Source: an uncultured Lentisphaerota bacterium
Lineage (GTDB): Bacteria > Verrucomicrobiota > Kiritimatiellia > RFP12 > UBA1067
Reading direction: 5' to 3'
Assembly: GCA_900320225.1 (NCBI GenBank)
Contig: ONRL01000079.1
Location: 1 to 34,301 of the forward strand
DNA: 34,301 nucleotides
The translations under genes were made by a program, and so were the position numbers. The notes beneath the pieces were generated by a model, which had not been told where the DNA came from, did no database searches, and saw only the letters and a list, made by a program, of their open reading frames with translations. Shown here piece after piece: positions 1 to 8,021 of this stretch (position 1 is its first letter; every line of letters starts with the position of its first letter).

Positions 1-1
1 G

Positions 2-682
2 AAAGACGGAGGCGGCAACCGCACCGAGGACTTCGACTGCGTGCACTACCAGTTCAACCGCGACGTGGTGGCCGGCGGAATGACCGTCAACCTGCCGGGC
101 GGCGGCAAGGTCTCGACCACGAACTACGAAACCGCGCGCGACCAGCTCGTCCAATTCATCACGGGCGACGACAAGGCCACCTACAAAGCCGCCTCGGCCA
201 ACGTGAAGAAGCAGACGGGCCTCCTGATGTCGATCGTCACGCAATACGCTCCGAGCATGGTCAAGAACGCCTTCGTCTCCACCCTGTCCAATGGCGGACA
301 CGAAATGTCGCTCGCGGGCGGACGCATGAAAGTCCAAAACCCCTTCCTAAAACCCATGGCCTGGACGCTCGGCAAGGCGGAGGACGGCTCGATCAAGGCT
401 TCGGTGACCATCACCGAAGGCATCGGCTTCCTCTTCACCGCCCAGGGCCAAACGAAACTGGACGACACCGCCAGCTACGAAGAAACCACCCTCGACATCA
501 CCATCCCCGCCGGCAACCTCGCCACCCTCGCAGACCAGGACTGGTCCACGTTCGACCCCGCCCCGTTCAACGCCGCCGGCAAGGACTCTGACGCGCAGCT
601 GAAGGCCATCCCGCAGCAATTCCGCCTCGAAGCGACCGTCAACGCCTCCTACAACCTCCACTTCGACGCCCCGGCCGCCTAG
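2..682 (+). CDS. C-terminal part of a tandem effector-like protein (5' end outside window)
   Basis: The frame is open from the first bases of the window, so this is the 3' end of a longer gene; the GTG at 41 is only the first start-like codon inside the window. The last 210 or so residues match the C-terminal domain of the next gene: both have an ETARD-LxQFxTGD segment, a helical stretch with LLM, a strand-rich region with TLD, and a closing QxFxxxA motif. No enzyme signature, signal peptide or membrane segment is visible. It is 70 bases upstream of its paralogue and in the same direction, which suggests co-transcription. By association with the CesT-like chaperone gene downstream I infer a type III secreted protein. 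The function of the family is unknown to me. Confidence 0.6.
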   Translation, partial: KDGGGNRTEDFDCVHYQFNRDVVAGGMTVNLPGGGKVSTTNYETARDQLVQFITGDDKATYKAASANVKKQTGLLMSIVTQYAPSMVKNAFVSTLSNGGHEMSLAGGRMKVQNPFLKPMAWTLGKAEDGSIKASVTITEGIGFLFTAQGQTKLDDTASYEETTLDITIPAGNLATLADQDWSTFDPAPFNAAGKDSDAQLKAIPQQFRLEATVNASYNLHFDAPAA

Positions 683-702
683 CCAACCCCGCCTAGCCAA
701 CC

Positions 703-740
703 CTTCAACCCTTCAACTTTTCAACCTTTCAACCTTTCAA
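703..740 (+). repeat. Octamer microsatellite (CYTTTCAA)n before a start codon
   Basis: A tract of tandem CCTTTCAA/CTTTTCAA units (period 8) fills the gap between two paralogous genes and ends 12 bases before the ATG at 753, directly in front of the AGGAGA ribosome binding site. A short duplication of GCCTAGCCAACCC precedes it (677-702). Related tracts occur at 3008-3034 and 5527-5560. Confidence 0.75.
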
Positions 741-752
741 CAGGAGACATCC

Positions 753-2990
753 ATGCCACTCGGAATCAACGGATACAACGACACGTTCAAGGCCTTCACC
801 GACTTCGCGACGCAGGCGAAGGGGGGCTCGACCATCGCGCAGGTCGGCGGCGAGAAGAACACCGTCGTCGGCGCCGGCCCGCTCGCGGGCCGGACGATCG
901 TCGCGAAGACCGGATTCGACTTCATCGGCAACGTCGGCCGCCGCCAGGCATCGCGCGACGTGAACAACGCCGTGCGCGAACTCTTCAAGCAGGCGATCGC
1001 CGACCTGTTCCACGGCGAGTCGAACATCCCGATGAGCGTCCTCGACGCGATGAAGCTCGCCGACTTCGGCAAGGGCAAGCCGCTCACCGCGCGGCGCATC
1101 CTCGCCGTCAAGGCCGCGATCGACCAGGCCGCGGGCTCACCGGACAAGGGCGCGGACGCGGCGGGCGGGATCGACAAGAAAATCGAGTCCGCCTTCGCGA
1201 CATGCATGAGTAAATTCGGCAAGAAACCGAATGCCAAGGCCGAGCCGCTTGTCCGGATCGCGCTCGAGGCCTGCAACGGCGATGCCGACGCCGTGGACAT
1301 CGTGACGAAGAACATCACCAAGAAAATCCTGTACACCGGAACCTCGGACTTGCGCACGGAGGCGGACATCCGGCAGAAGGTTGGAGACATCGTTTCCAAC
1401 CTGGAGGAGCTGAAAGCGGCCTCGAACGGCAATCCGGCGGTCGTGGCGGCGGGCAAGGCGTTTCTGATGGAACATGGCGGCAATACTCTCCCCAGAGGAT
1501 TGTTCACGAAGATGGCCGAGGCGGCCGCCAAGATTCCCCTCGACCAGATCCGCGACCTCTCCGCTTCCTCGCCGGCCAGGAGCATCCACAAGGCCGTCGC
1601 GGATCTCAACGAGGCTCTCGACGACGCGATGGTGTCCTCCGGCGTGGCGAACCATTTGGAAGCCCCCGAGGAGAGAACCAACGCCCGCCTCTTCCTGACA
1701 AGCGTGGCGATGTCCCAGTGCAACCAGGTCGCGCTGCGGAACATCCACGACGCGCTCAACTCCAATTCGTCCAAGCAGCTGCTCGCCTTCTACCGCGAGT
1801 GTAGGACGGAGGACTTCCAGCAGCTCGACGGACAGTCGGAGGACATCCGGAAGGGCGCCGAGTCTGTGGCCGACGAGTGCGAGCTCTGCCTGCGGGGGCT
1901 GGACGCCGCAGTCAATGAGAACATCAATCGGATGAATCCCTCCCAGCCGAAGATGAAGCCCATCCCCTTCATCGACGATAATCTCAACATGAGGGCCGTC
2001 GGCGGCGATAAAATGGTTTCCGACATCGTTTCCGCGGCCGAGGCCTACAACGCCAAGAGGACGGACGACTACATCAACGCGACCGTGACGGGAAGCGGAC
2101 AGGGCGCGGAAGTCATGAAGAACCTTCTCCGGGCCAAGCTCGGCAACGCCAGCAAGCCGGAGGAAAAGCTCGGCAAAAGCCTGAGCGCCAACGCGAAAGC
2201 CATGATGAACTGGAATATCTGCGGCGAAATGAAGAAGATCGTCACCGGCAAGGAATGCCAGTTCAAGGCGGACATCTATCGCGGCACCAACGTCACCCTG
2301 ACAAACGGCAAGAACAGCTTCAAGCTCACTATGAAGTTCGAGACGGCCCGCGACGAACTGGCGCAGTTCGTCACGGGCGACGCCAACGCGACCTACGAGG
2401 GCCTCACCAAGGCCGAGGACAAGAACAAAGTCCATCTGCTGATGGCCTTGGTCTCCCAGGAGACGGAAAAGGCCGCGCAGATGGGCTCGGAAATCGCCAT
2501 TGAACCACGCGAAAGCGATCAGGCGTTCGGGGAGTGGTTCAAACACGATGGGCAAAGCAGGAGCTACACGGTCGAAATGCGCCATGACGGGGGAATCGCA
2601 CTCCATTACGTCATGGACAATGAGATCACGGACATCAAGGACAATACCACGAACGACGGCTTGAATGACGAAATCAGCGTTGGCGCAGGCAGCAGGTGGA
2701 AGTGCACGCTGGACTACACCTTGAAGGGCGACGAATTCAACCGCCTCGCGAAACTGGACTTCAGTAAATTCGACGACAGCGAGGGAAAAGCGTTCTTCGA
2801 AGAAAAGGAGGACATGCCCGACGGCACCCGGCAAGGCCACGCGAACAAGCTGGAGGGGACAGTGAACAAATTCGCGCAGGAGTTCAAGGTCAAGGCCGAA
2901 GAATGCATGATGGACTTCACGATGAACCTGAAGCCGACCGACGAGGAGGAGATCGCCGCGCAGCGCGACGCCGGCCCCATCGTCGCCTAG
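753..2990 (+). CDS. Large modular effector-like protein (745 aa)
   Basis: I do not recognise the protein from named families. Its first 120 residues are shared with the next gene: a region of small and polar residues, then a helical segment ending in GKGKPLTARRI (residues 106-116) and AVK-AI. The middle (about 130-480) is helical and charged, rich in Lys, Asp, Glu and Asn, and looks cytosolic. The C-terminal 240 residues match the C-terminal fragment at the start of the window, including ETARDELAQFVTGD. There is no Sec signal peptide or transmembrane segment. The start at 753 is supported by AGGAGA five bases upstream. A shared N-terminus with variable middles and a chaperone gene nearby resembles type III secreted substrates; that role is inferred, and a structural or phage-like role is not excluded. 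Confidence 0.6.
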   Translation: MPLGINGYNDTFKAFTDFATQAKGGSTIAQVGGEKNTVVGAGPLAGRTIVAKTGFDFIGNVGRRQASRDVNNAVRELFKQAIADLFHGESNIPMSVLDAMKLADFGKGKPLTARRILAVKAAIDQAAGSPDKGADAAGGIDKKIESAFATCMSKFGKKPNAKAEPLVRIALEACNGDADAVDIVTKNITKKILYTGTSDLRTEADIRQKVGDIVSNLEELKAASNGNPAVVAAGKAFLMEHGGNTLPRGLFTKMAEAAAKIPLDQIRDLSASSPARSIHKAVADLNEALDDAMVSSGVANHLEAPEERTNARLFLTSVAMSQCNQVALRNIHDALNSNSSKQLLAFYRECRTEDFQQLDGQSEDIRKGAESVADECELCLRGLDAAVNENINRMNPSQPKMKPIPFIDDNLNMRAVGGDKMVSDIVSAAEAYNAKRTDDYINATVTGSGQGAEVMKNLLRAKLGNASKPEEKLGKSLSANAKAMMNWNICGEMKKIVTGKECQFKADIYRGTNVTLTNGKNSFKLTMKFETARDELAQFVTGDANATYEGLTKAEDKNKVHLLMALVSQETEKAAQMGSEIAIEPRESDQAFGEWFKHDGQSRSYTVEMRHDGGIALHYVMDNEITDIKDNTTNDGLNDEISVGAGSRWKCTLDYTLKGDEFNRLAKLDFSKFDDSEGKAFFEEKEDMPDGTRQGHANKLEGTVNKFAQEFKVKAEECMMDFTMNLKPTDEEEIAAQRDAGPIVA

Positions 2991-3007
2991 CGGCAGCGCC
3001 CCGGCCC

Positions 3008-3034
3008 CTTTCAACTTTTCAACTTTTCAACTTC
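3008..3034 (+). repeat. Octamer microsatellite (CTTTTCAA)n before a start codon
   Basis: Three to four CTTTTCAA-type units lie in the 62-base gap between paralogues, just upstream of the GGAG ribosome binding site (3041-3044) of the gene starting at 3053. The arrangement is the same as at 703-740, so it was duplicated with the genes or was inserted repeatedly at the same place. Confidence 0.7.
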
Positions 3035-3052
3035 TAAACCGGAGAACTCCCC

Positions 3053-4693
3053 ATGCCAAGCAACGTCAACATCCAGCTCGCAGAGTTCCAGCAGTTCGTG
3101 CAATTCGCCGAGACCGCGATCGCGTCAGGCAAGCGGAAGGCGATCGCCCGCGTCGAAACGTCCGAAGTCGGCGGGATCGCCAACCGCACCATCAAGTCCG
3201 GGTCCGGCGACTGGGTCGGCATCGGGGTGGGGCGTCTCGCCAGCCTGAAAAAGGCCAACAACACCACCCGCGCTACCTTCCTGAAGGCGGTCTCCGACAT
3301 GTTCGGCGGGCAAGACCACATCCCCGAAAGCGTGCAGGCCGCCATGAAGATGGAGGACTACGGGAAGGGCAAGCCCCTCACCGCGCGGCGAATCATGGCG
3401 GTCAAGGAGGCGATCGTCCAGATGCTGGCGGAGGAAAACAAGGCGGTCAAGGAGGCCAACGAGAAGCTGCACACGGGAATGCAGAGCTGCGACCCGATCT
3501 CCCAGTCCGGAATGCCGACCGAGTTCGCCAATGAATTGCGGAACATATTGACCGAAGCCCAGAGGCGCTACATAGGAGAGCCGTCTGGCGAACCGACGCC
3601 GATCGATTTCGTCAGAGGCGGGGCACAGAAACTGATTAGCAAAATGGTCAAAACCGCCAATGCTGAAGGCCACCGCATAACCGTGAAGGAATTTTCGGAC
3701 GCCATGAAGCCGTTTTACGAGCGCCACGTCGCGGCGGCGTCCATCCAGGGTCTGCTGGACAAGTTGACCACTGAGATGAGCCAGACTAAATGCAATCCTC
3801 ATATAATTACAAAACGCCATCCGGAAATCCTCGACGATCTGCTCGCTTGCAAGAGCCCGGACGAAGTCAAGGTCTGCTTTGAAAAACACAAAGAGACGAT
3901 CAAGGACGTCTTGAAACTTCGCGGGGAACTGCACAAATACGAAAACGAGTTCATATCTATGGTCGAGAAGGCGATCAACGATGGTACGGGGCACGACGAC
4001 ATCCGGTTCAATTTCTCGAACCGATCGACACAGAGGAGCGCTTTTCTGGCCAAGATGCAGAATTTCTCGAGTTCCATCCTCACGAATGAAAACGAGGACG
4101 CGAAAAAGCTCGGATGGAGTCTGGAGGCCGCCGTCAAGCATCTGGTGGACGAAGCAGCAAGCGGTTTCATAGCCCGCATCAAGGAGATTGACAAGTTCGT
4201 GTCGTCCGGCGAAATCTCCGAGAATCTTGGAAAGACGTGGAGGGACGAACTGGTTTTCTCCGCCAATGCCAAAAGCTTTTCCCCGGAGAAAATCATGGCC
4301 ATGTCGAAGAAGCTCGATCCGCAGACGCTTATCGACGGCTTCAAGCCCGGGAACGACATAAAGGCCATCCTCAATTCGGTCGGCGATTTCGCGAAGCAGA
4401 TCGAAACGATCGGCGAAGATGCGTACGGCTTTGACGACTGGCACAACGGAAGCGTCGACGGTAAAAACGAGGTGAGACTTCGCATCATGCAAGTCCTCTT
4501 CGAGAAGAATCCGGGGATGAAGGACGCTCTCATGGCTCGTGCCAAGGAGGTCAAGGAGAACATGGACTCGCTGCTTGTCGGGGTGCCGAGCAAAACAGGG
4601 AAAACGACGGTCAAGACAAGAAATGAAAACTGGCAGTTGTGCTTTGTTATCTTCGGAGAACCCGTCCAGAAGAAAGAAGCCGTGCAAGCCTGA
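3053..4693 (+). CDS. Modular effector-like protein, paralogue with a different C-terminus (546 aa)
   Basis: The N-terminal 120 residues are homologous to those of the gene at 753: NN-T-R-TFLKAVSDMFGG, then IPESV-AAMK and GKGKPLTARRI at residues 104-114. After that the two proteins diverge. The body here is helical, with many Lys/Glu-rich segments suited to coiled coils, and it lacks the strand-rich C-terminal module of the two upstream paralogues. There is no signal peptide or membrane segment. GGAG lies eight bases before the ATG. The CesT-like chaperone gene starts 49 bases downstream on the same strand, the usual position for a T3S chaperone relative to its cognate substrate. Its biochemical activity is unknown; the effector role is inferred from context. 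Confidence 0.6.
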   Translation: MPSNVNIQLAEFQQFVQFAETAIASGKRKAIARVETSEVGGIANRTIKSGSGDWVGIGVGRLASLKKANNTTRATFLKAVSDMFGGQDHIPESVQAAMKMEDYGKGKPLTARRIMAVKEAIVQMLAEENKAVKEANEKLHTGMQSCDPISQSGMPTEFANELRNILTEAQRRYIGEPSGEPTPIDFVRGGAQKLISKMVKTANAEGHRITVKEFSDAMKPFYERHVAAASIQGLLDKLTTEMSQTKCNPHIITKRHPEILDDLLACKSPDEVKVCFEKHKETIKDVLKLRGELHKYENEFISMVEKAINDGTGHDDIRFNFSNRSTQRSAFLAKMQNFSSSILTNENEDAKKLGWSLEAAVKHLVDEAASGFIARIKEIDKFVSSGEISENLGKTWRDELVFSANAKSFSPEKIMAMSKKLDPQTLIDGFKPGNDIKAILNSVGDFAKQIETIGEDAYGFDDWHNGSVDGKNEVRLRIMQVLFEKNPGMKDALMARAKEVKENMDSLLVGVPSKTGKTTVKTRNENWQLCFVIFGEPVQKKEAVQA

Positions 4694-4742
4694 CCCGGCA
4701 GACCTGAACCTTGTTCTCTAGAACGCTTAGGGGCAAACATCC

Positions 4743-5219
4743 ATGGAACTGAATGAATTGATGTCCGCATTTGCGGAAAAACTCGGTATCGAGGGGATCG
4801 CGGTCGAGAACGGCACCTGCTCCCTAACGATCGACGACATCCCGATGGAATTTACGGAGTCGCCGGACGGTCTTGCCGTGGTGGGCGTCGCCGTCATCGG
4901 CGAACCGCCGCCTGAGAAGCGCGAAGCCTTCTACGAGATGCTTCTGGAGGCGAATACGCAGGTGTACGGGACGCAAGGCATCGCCTTGTCGAAACTGCCG
5001 GACACCGGCGAGATCGCGCTGATTGGCGGCCTTCCGTTCAAGGACCTGGAGATAAAGGAATTCTGCAAGTGCCTGGACGAGTTCGTCAGCAAGGCCGAGG
5101 AATGGCGCGAGACGGTGGAGAACTTCCGTCCCGCCGCGGAAGAAGCCGCCGTCCGCGACGAGGAAGCGGCCCAGTTTATCAAGTTCGGCGGGAACGGCCC
5201 CGGCTTCATCAGCGTCTAG
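4743..5219 (+). CDS. CesT/Tir-type type III secretion chaperone
   Basis: This 158-residue acidic protein has the layout of class I T3S chaperones: an N-terminal helix (ELMSAFAEKLGI), paired strands (CSLTIDDIPMEF), a helix FYEMLLEAN, strands ending in LIGGLPF, and a long C-terminal helix (EFCKCLDEFVSKAEEW). From memory, enteropathogenic E. coli CesT shows the same order of motifs (FAEKIGV, an ILNAN helix, an LRFPL strand, a long closing helix). Such chaperones act as cytoplasmic dimers that bind the N-terminal region of effectors and keep them competent for export. The last 30 residues, including FGGNGPGF, extend beyond the core. The gene follows two effector-like paralogues by 49 bases. No T3S machinery gene is in the window. 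Confidence 0.75.
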   Translation: MELNELMSAFAEKLGIEGIAVENGTCSLTIDDIPMEFTESPDGLAVVGVAVIGEPPPEKREAFYEMLLEANTQVYGTQGIALSKLPDTGEIALIGGLPFKDLEIKEFCKCLDEFVSKAEEWRETVENFRPAAEEAAVRDEEAAQFIKFGGNGPGFISV

Positions 5220-5236
5220 GCGGTGAAAGGCTGAAA

Positions 5237-5872
5237 ATGTTGCCAATGTTGCCAGTTTCCAATGTTGCCAATTCCACATTGGCAACATTCATTGTTGGCG
5301 TGTTCTTCTCTACTTGCGCGGTTGCGGAGCCGGGCTATACGAACCATGCTGGAAACATGGTTTCGGGGTGGCCGGTCAAGCTCACGGCGACGCAGGTCGT
5401 GCTGGCGGAGGGCGGCTCTCCGGGGCGGATCGGCGGGACGCCTCGCCCCACCTACGTCGACCAACCACCAACTACCAACCACCAACCACCAACTACCAAC
5501 TACCAACTAACGACGAACGACCATAGCCTTTCAACTTTTCAACCTTTCAACTTTTCAACCACAAACACCTATCCTCTCTCGATCTTCCCCGAATCGGAGC
5601 GGCGGCGCATCGCGGCGGACTTCGTCCTCCTCCAAGGCGGCGGGCAAATCGGCCTGCTGCGGGTGCCGGTGGCCGTGAAGCGGGCGATTACCGGGGCGGA
5701 GAAGGCGATGGCGCGTTCGCGCAAGCGGGCGGAGAAGGGGCTCTGCACGAAGGAGGAGAGCGACGCCTTCTGCGCGAAGTCGGAGGCCGCGCTCAAGAGC
5801 TACCTCGACAAGCAGGTCAAAGAGGGCGTGATAACCCCTGCCGAACGAAAGGCCATTGGGCATGCTTACTAA
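5237..5872 (+). CDS. Small predicted secreted protein carrying translated low-complexity DNA
   Basis: The start at 5237 is chosen because AAAGG lies seven bases upstream and the following 30 residues form a plausible export signal (hydrophobic run LATFIVGVFF, then AVAEP). The frame is also open upstream, but there it overlaps the chaperone gene. Three parts follow: a short N-terminal segment (GYTNHAGN..., VVLAEGG), a linker encoded by tandem repeats that reads as Thr/Asn/Gln/Pro runs (residues 75-115), and a charged C-terminal half (PLSIFPESERRRIAADF, RSRKRAEKGLCTKEE, YLDKQVKEGVITPAERKA). I do not recognise a named family. The two conserved-looking halves are interrupted exactly by the repeat, so the insertion kept the frame. 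It is 17 bases after the chaperone stop. Confidence 0.55.
   Translation: MLPMLPVSNVANSTLATFIVGVFFSTCAVAEPGYTNHAGNMVSGWPVKLTATQVVLAEGGSPGRIGGTPRPTYVDQPPTTNHQPPTTNYQLTTNDHSLSTFQPFNFSTTNTYPLSIFPESERRRIAADFVLLQGGGQIGLLRVPVAVKRAITGAEKAMARSRKRAEKGLCTKEESDAFCAKSEAALKSYLDKQVKEGVITPAERKAIGHAY
5261..5289 (+). repeat. Perfect 11-bp inverted repeat with ATGTTGCCA direct repeats
   Basis: AATGTTGCCAA (5261-5271) pairs perfectly with TTGGCAACATT (5279-5289) around a seven-base loop. Two further copies of ATGTTGCCA lie immediately upstream (5237-5254). The hairpin is inside the signal-peptide codons of the secreted protein starting at 5237. Confidence 0.8.
5461..5561 (+). repeat. Low-complexity tract inside a coding region (CCAACCACCAACTA and CTTTTCAA units)
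   Basis: The tract has two parts. Positions 5461-5508 are degenerate CCAACCA/CTACCAA units; 5527-5561 are CTTTTCAA/CCTTTCAA octamers of the same type found before the genes at 753 and 3053. Both are translated in frame within the secreted protein. The unit lengths vary and there are no spacers, so this is not a CRISPR array. Confidence 0.8.
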
Positions 5873-5902
5873 AAGCGCGTAAAAGCATGAGATTTAGTAA
5901 GC
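5864..5902 (+). terminator. Hairpin at the end of the secreted-protein gene
   Basis: GCTTACTAAA (5864-5873) pairs perfectly with TTTAGTAAGC (5893-5902) across a 19-base loop, and the left arm contains the stop codon. A clear T-run is missing, so it may be a weak terminator or an mRNA-end stabiliser. It separates the GC-rich locus on the left from an AT-rich intergenic region. Confidence 0.45.
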
Positions 5903-5965
5903 CGTATAGTTTAATTGTGATTATTTATTGATTGCTGCTCGTTTTATAATAAAAGAAAATGGCCA

Positions 5966-5995
5966 TTGACTAAATCCAACATGTTATGATACAAT
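5966..5995 (+). promoter_or_regulatory. Sigma-70-type promoter for the AAA ATPase gene
   Basis: TTGACT (5966-5971) and TACAAT (5990-5995) are separated by 18 bases. An overlapping extended -10, TGTTATGAT (5982-5990), is an alternative. The region 5873-6032 is distinctly AT-rich compared with its flanks and holds no other gene. Confidence 0.55.
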
Positions 5996-6032
5996 TTAGG
6001 CAGTTCATTTCATTTGAAATTGGAGTTGCCAG

Positions 6033-7430
6033 ATGATTGGGCGTCAAAAAGAGCGGAGTCGGCTATTAGAGGCGTTCGCATCCGAGGATTCGGAATTCGT
6101 CGCCGTTTATGGACGTCGCCGGGTTGGAAAGACATTTTTGGTCCGCGAGACGTTCGATCAAAGTTTCACCTTTCAGCATACCGGGGTCAAGAACGGATCG
6201 CGTCAGATACAATTGTCCCTTTTTAGGCAGTCGATGATTGAACAGGGGCATCCGAGTTGTCCGGAGCTGAAGGACTGGTTTGACGCGTTTGACAACCTGA
6301 AGGCCGTTATCAAGGCAAGCGCTGCGGAGCGCAAGGTCGTATTCATCGACGAAATTCCGTGGATGGGTCGGTCAGACCAGAACTTCATTTCCGCCGTGGA
6401 GAACTTCTGGAACGGCTGGGCGTCGGCAAGGAAGGACATTCTTCTTGTCGTTTGCGGATCGGCGACGTCGTGGGTGCTGGAAAAGATCGTGCATAACCGT
6501 GACGGGCTGCACAACCGCGTGACGTATCGGATTCGTCTCGACCCGTTTACGTTGCGGGAGTGCGAAGAGTACGCCCAGTCGCGGGGCTTGGCCTACACGC
6601 GCGACCAGCTGGCGGAATGCTACATGATCCTTGGCGGCATACCGATGTACTGGCGTTACCTTGAACGCGGCAAGAGCGTTGCGCAGAACATCGACGACAT
6701 GTTCTTTTCCGGCAGCGAAAAGCTCGAGGACGAGTTTGACGAGCTTTACGCGTCGCTCTTCGAGCACCCCGAGCCGTACCTCGCCATCGTCACCGCAATG
6801 GCCAAGAAGAAGTGCGGCATGACGAGGGAAGAGGTCTCGGACATGGCCGGCCTCGAGAACGGCGGGGCGCTCAGCCGATACCTGAAGATACTGGAGCAAT
6901 GCGGGTTCATCCGCAAGTTCACGGAAATCGGAAAGAAGACGAAGGGAGCCGTCTTCCAGCTCATCGACAACTTCACGCTGTTCTATTTCAGGTTCATGGA
7001 GTCCAACAAGGCCAACGACCCGCATTACTGGTCTGCGATGGCGGACACCCGCGTGCATTCGACGTGGGCGGGGCTTGCGTTCGAACGACTTTGCCTGCAG
7101 CACATCGACGGCATCAAGCGTGCGCTCGGCATCAGCGGCGTCTTGACGAACGTTCATTCCTGGCGCAACGCGAATGCGCAGGTCGACCTGCTGATCGATC
7201 GCAGGGACGGAATCATCAACATCTGCGAGATGAAGTACTGGGCGGGGCCGTACGCGATGACGGCGGCGGACGATGCCGCGCTGATGAACAAGAAGTCTGA
7301 ATTCAAGGCGGCCACGAAGACGCGCAAGGCCGTTCATCTGACCATGGTCACGTCTTTTGGCGTCAAACCGAACGCCTATTCGGGAAGGGTCCAGTCGTTT
7401 GCAACGCTTGACGACCTTTTCGCGATGTGA
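6033..7430 (+). CDS. AAA+ ATPase with C-terminal DUF234/nuclease-like domain
   Basis: The 465-residue protein begins with MIGRQKE and a Walker A motif GRRRVGKT (residues 26-33), then a Walker B VVFIDEIPW, and a sensor-like VVCGSATSW. This is the order in the archaeal-type ATPase_2 family. After a winged-helix region (GMTREEVSDMAGL, LSRYLKIL) the C-terminus has VDLLID followed eleven residues later by ICEMKYW, a PD-(D/E)XK-like D...ExK pattern typical of DUF234 partners. The cellular role of this family is poorly known; a nuclease-coupled or defence-like function is possible but unproven. GGAG lies seven bases before the ATG. An own promoter in AT-rich DNA suggests an independent, perhaps acquired, unit. 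Confidence 0.85.
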   Translation: MIGRQKERSRLLEAFASEDSEFVAVYGRRRVGKTFLVRETFDQSFTFQHTGVKNGSRQIQLSLFRQSMIEQGHPSCPELKDWFDAFDNLKAVIKASAAERKVVFIDEIPWMGRSDQNFISAVENFWNGWASARKDILLVVCGSATSWVLEKIVHNRDGLHNRVTYRIRLDPFTLRECEEYAQSRGLAYTRDQLAECYMILGGIPMYWRYLERGKSVAQNIDDMFFSGSEKLEDEFDELYASLFEHPEPYLAIVTAMAKKKCGMTREEVSDMAGLENGGALSRYLKILEQCGFIRKFTEIGKKTKGAVFQLIDNFTLFYFRFMESNKANDPHYWSAMADTRVHSTWAGLAFERLCLQHIDGIKRALGISGVLTNVHSWRNANAQVDLLIDRRDGIINICEMKYWAGPYAMTAADDAALMNKKSEFKAATKTRKAVHLTMVTSFGVKPNAYSGRVQSFATLDDLFAM

Positions 7431-7477
7431 TGCAATTTTGTGGGCAGTGCAAACACGGCAAGAACGAGAGGTGCAGA

Positions 7478-7933
7478 ATGGAAAGCACGAAGCAAGAAGA
7501 AGCGATCAATGAACTCAAGGCCGCGCTGGCGGAGCTTGAATCGGACGAAGGGCTCGAGATGTTCGTGGAAGGGCACGGGCTCCAGAGCCGCTACTTCGCC
7601 TTTTCATGGCAGTCGGACGATCTGGAGATCGACTACAACCTGCCGTATGCGCGGGTGTTGTCCGACGAGGACGCCCAGAAGCTAGATGCCGCGCGGATTG
7701 GCGCGGCGATCCGTCTCGCCATCCTGCTGCTCGCGTCGTCGTCCAGCGGGGCTCTGCTTCATGACGGCGAGGCGTCGCTTTCCGTGACGGCCGACGAGAC
7801 CGGCGCGAGCTATTCCTTCGTCAATCCCGCCGGCGAGGTCGTTGACTCCGCCGAGGAATGGGAACCGCTCATCGCGCGTCTCGGAACCGATCTCCCCTCC
7901 GCTGCCGACGACTTTCAGATCATCTGGCCTTGA
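7478..7933 (+). CDS. Hypothetical protein (151 aa)
   Basis: I do not recognise this protein. GAGAGG lies six bases upstream of the ATG at 7478, so I prefer that to the GTG/ATG at 7427-7430, which overlaps the ATPase stop codon. The protein starts with an amphipathic helix (EEAINELKAALAELE), continues with alternating strands (RYFAFSWQSDDLEIDYNLPY), has one helix rich in Ala and Leu (AAIRLAILLLASS), and ends in strands with a final DDFQIIWP. It is acidic and has no signal peptide. It starts 47 bases after the ATPase gene on the same strand, so the two may be co-transcribed. Confidence 0.6.
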   Translation: MESTKQEEAINELKAALAELESDEGLEMFVEGHGLQSRYFAFSWQSDDLEIDYNLPYARVLSDEDAQKLDAARIGAAIRLAILLLASSSSGALLHDGEASLSVTADETGASYSFVNPAGEVVDSAEEWEPLIARLGTDLPSAADDFQIIWP

Positions 7934-8021
7934 TCCGCCCGGAGGAGCCCCACTCATGAAGATGCGCTGTAACCTTTGACCGCCTCGTGTGTAGACAAGG
8001 TGAACAGTTGAAAGGAGGGAC

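Noticed and set aside
5461-5561. Possible CRISPR array
   Set aside because: Units are only 5-14 bases, degenerate and without unique spacers, and they are translated in frame.
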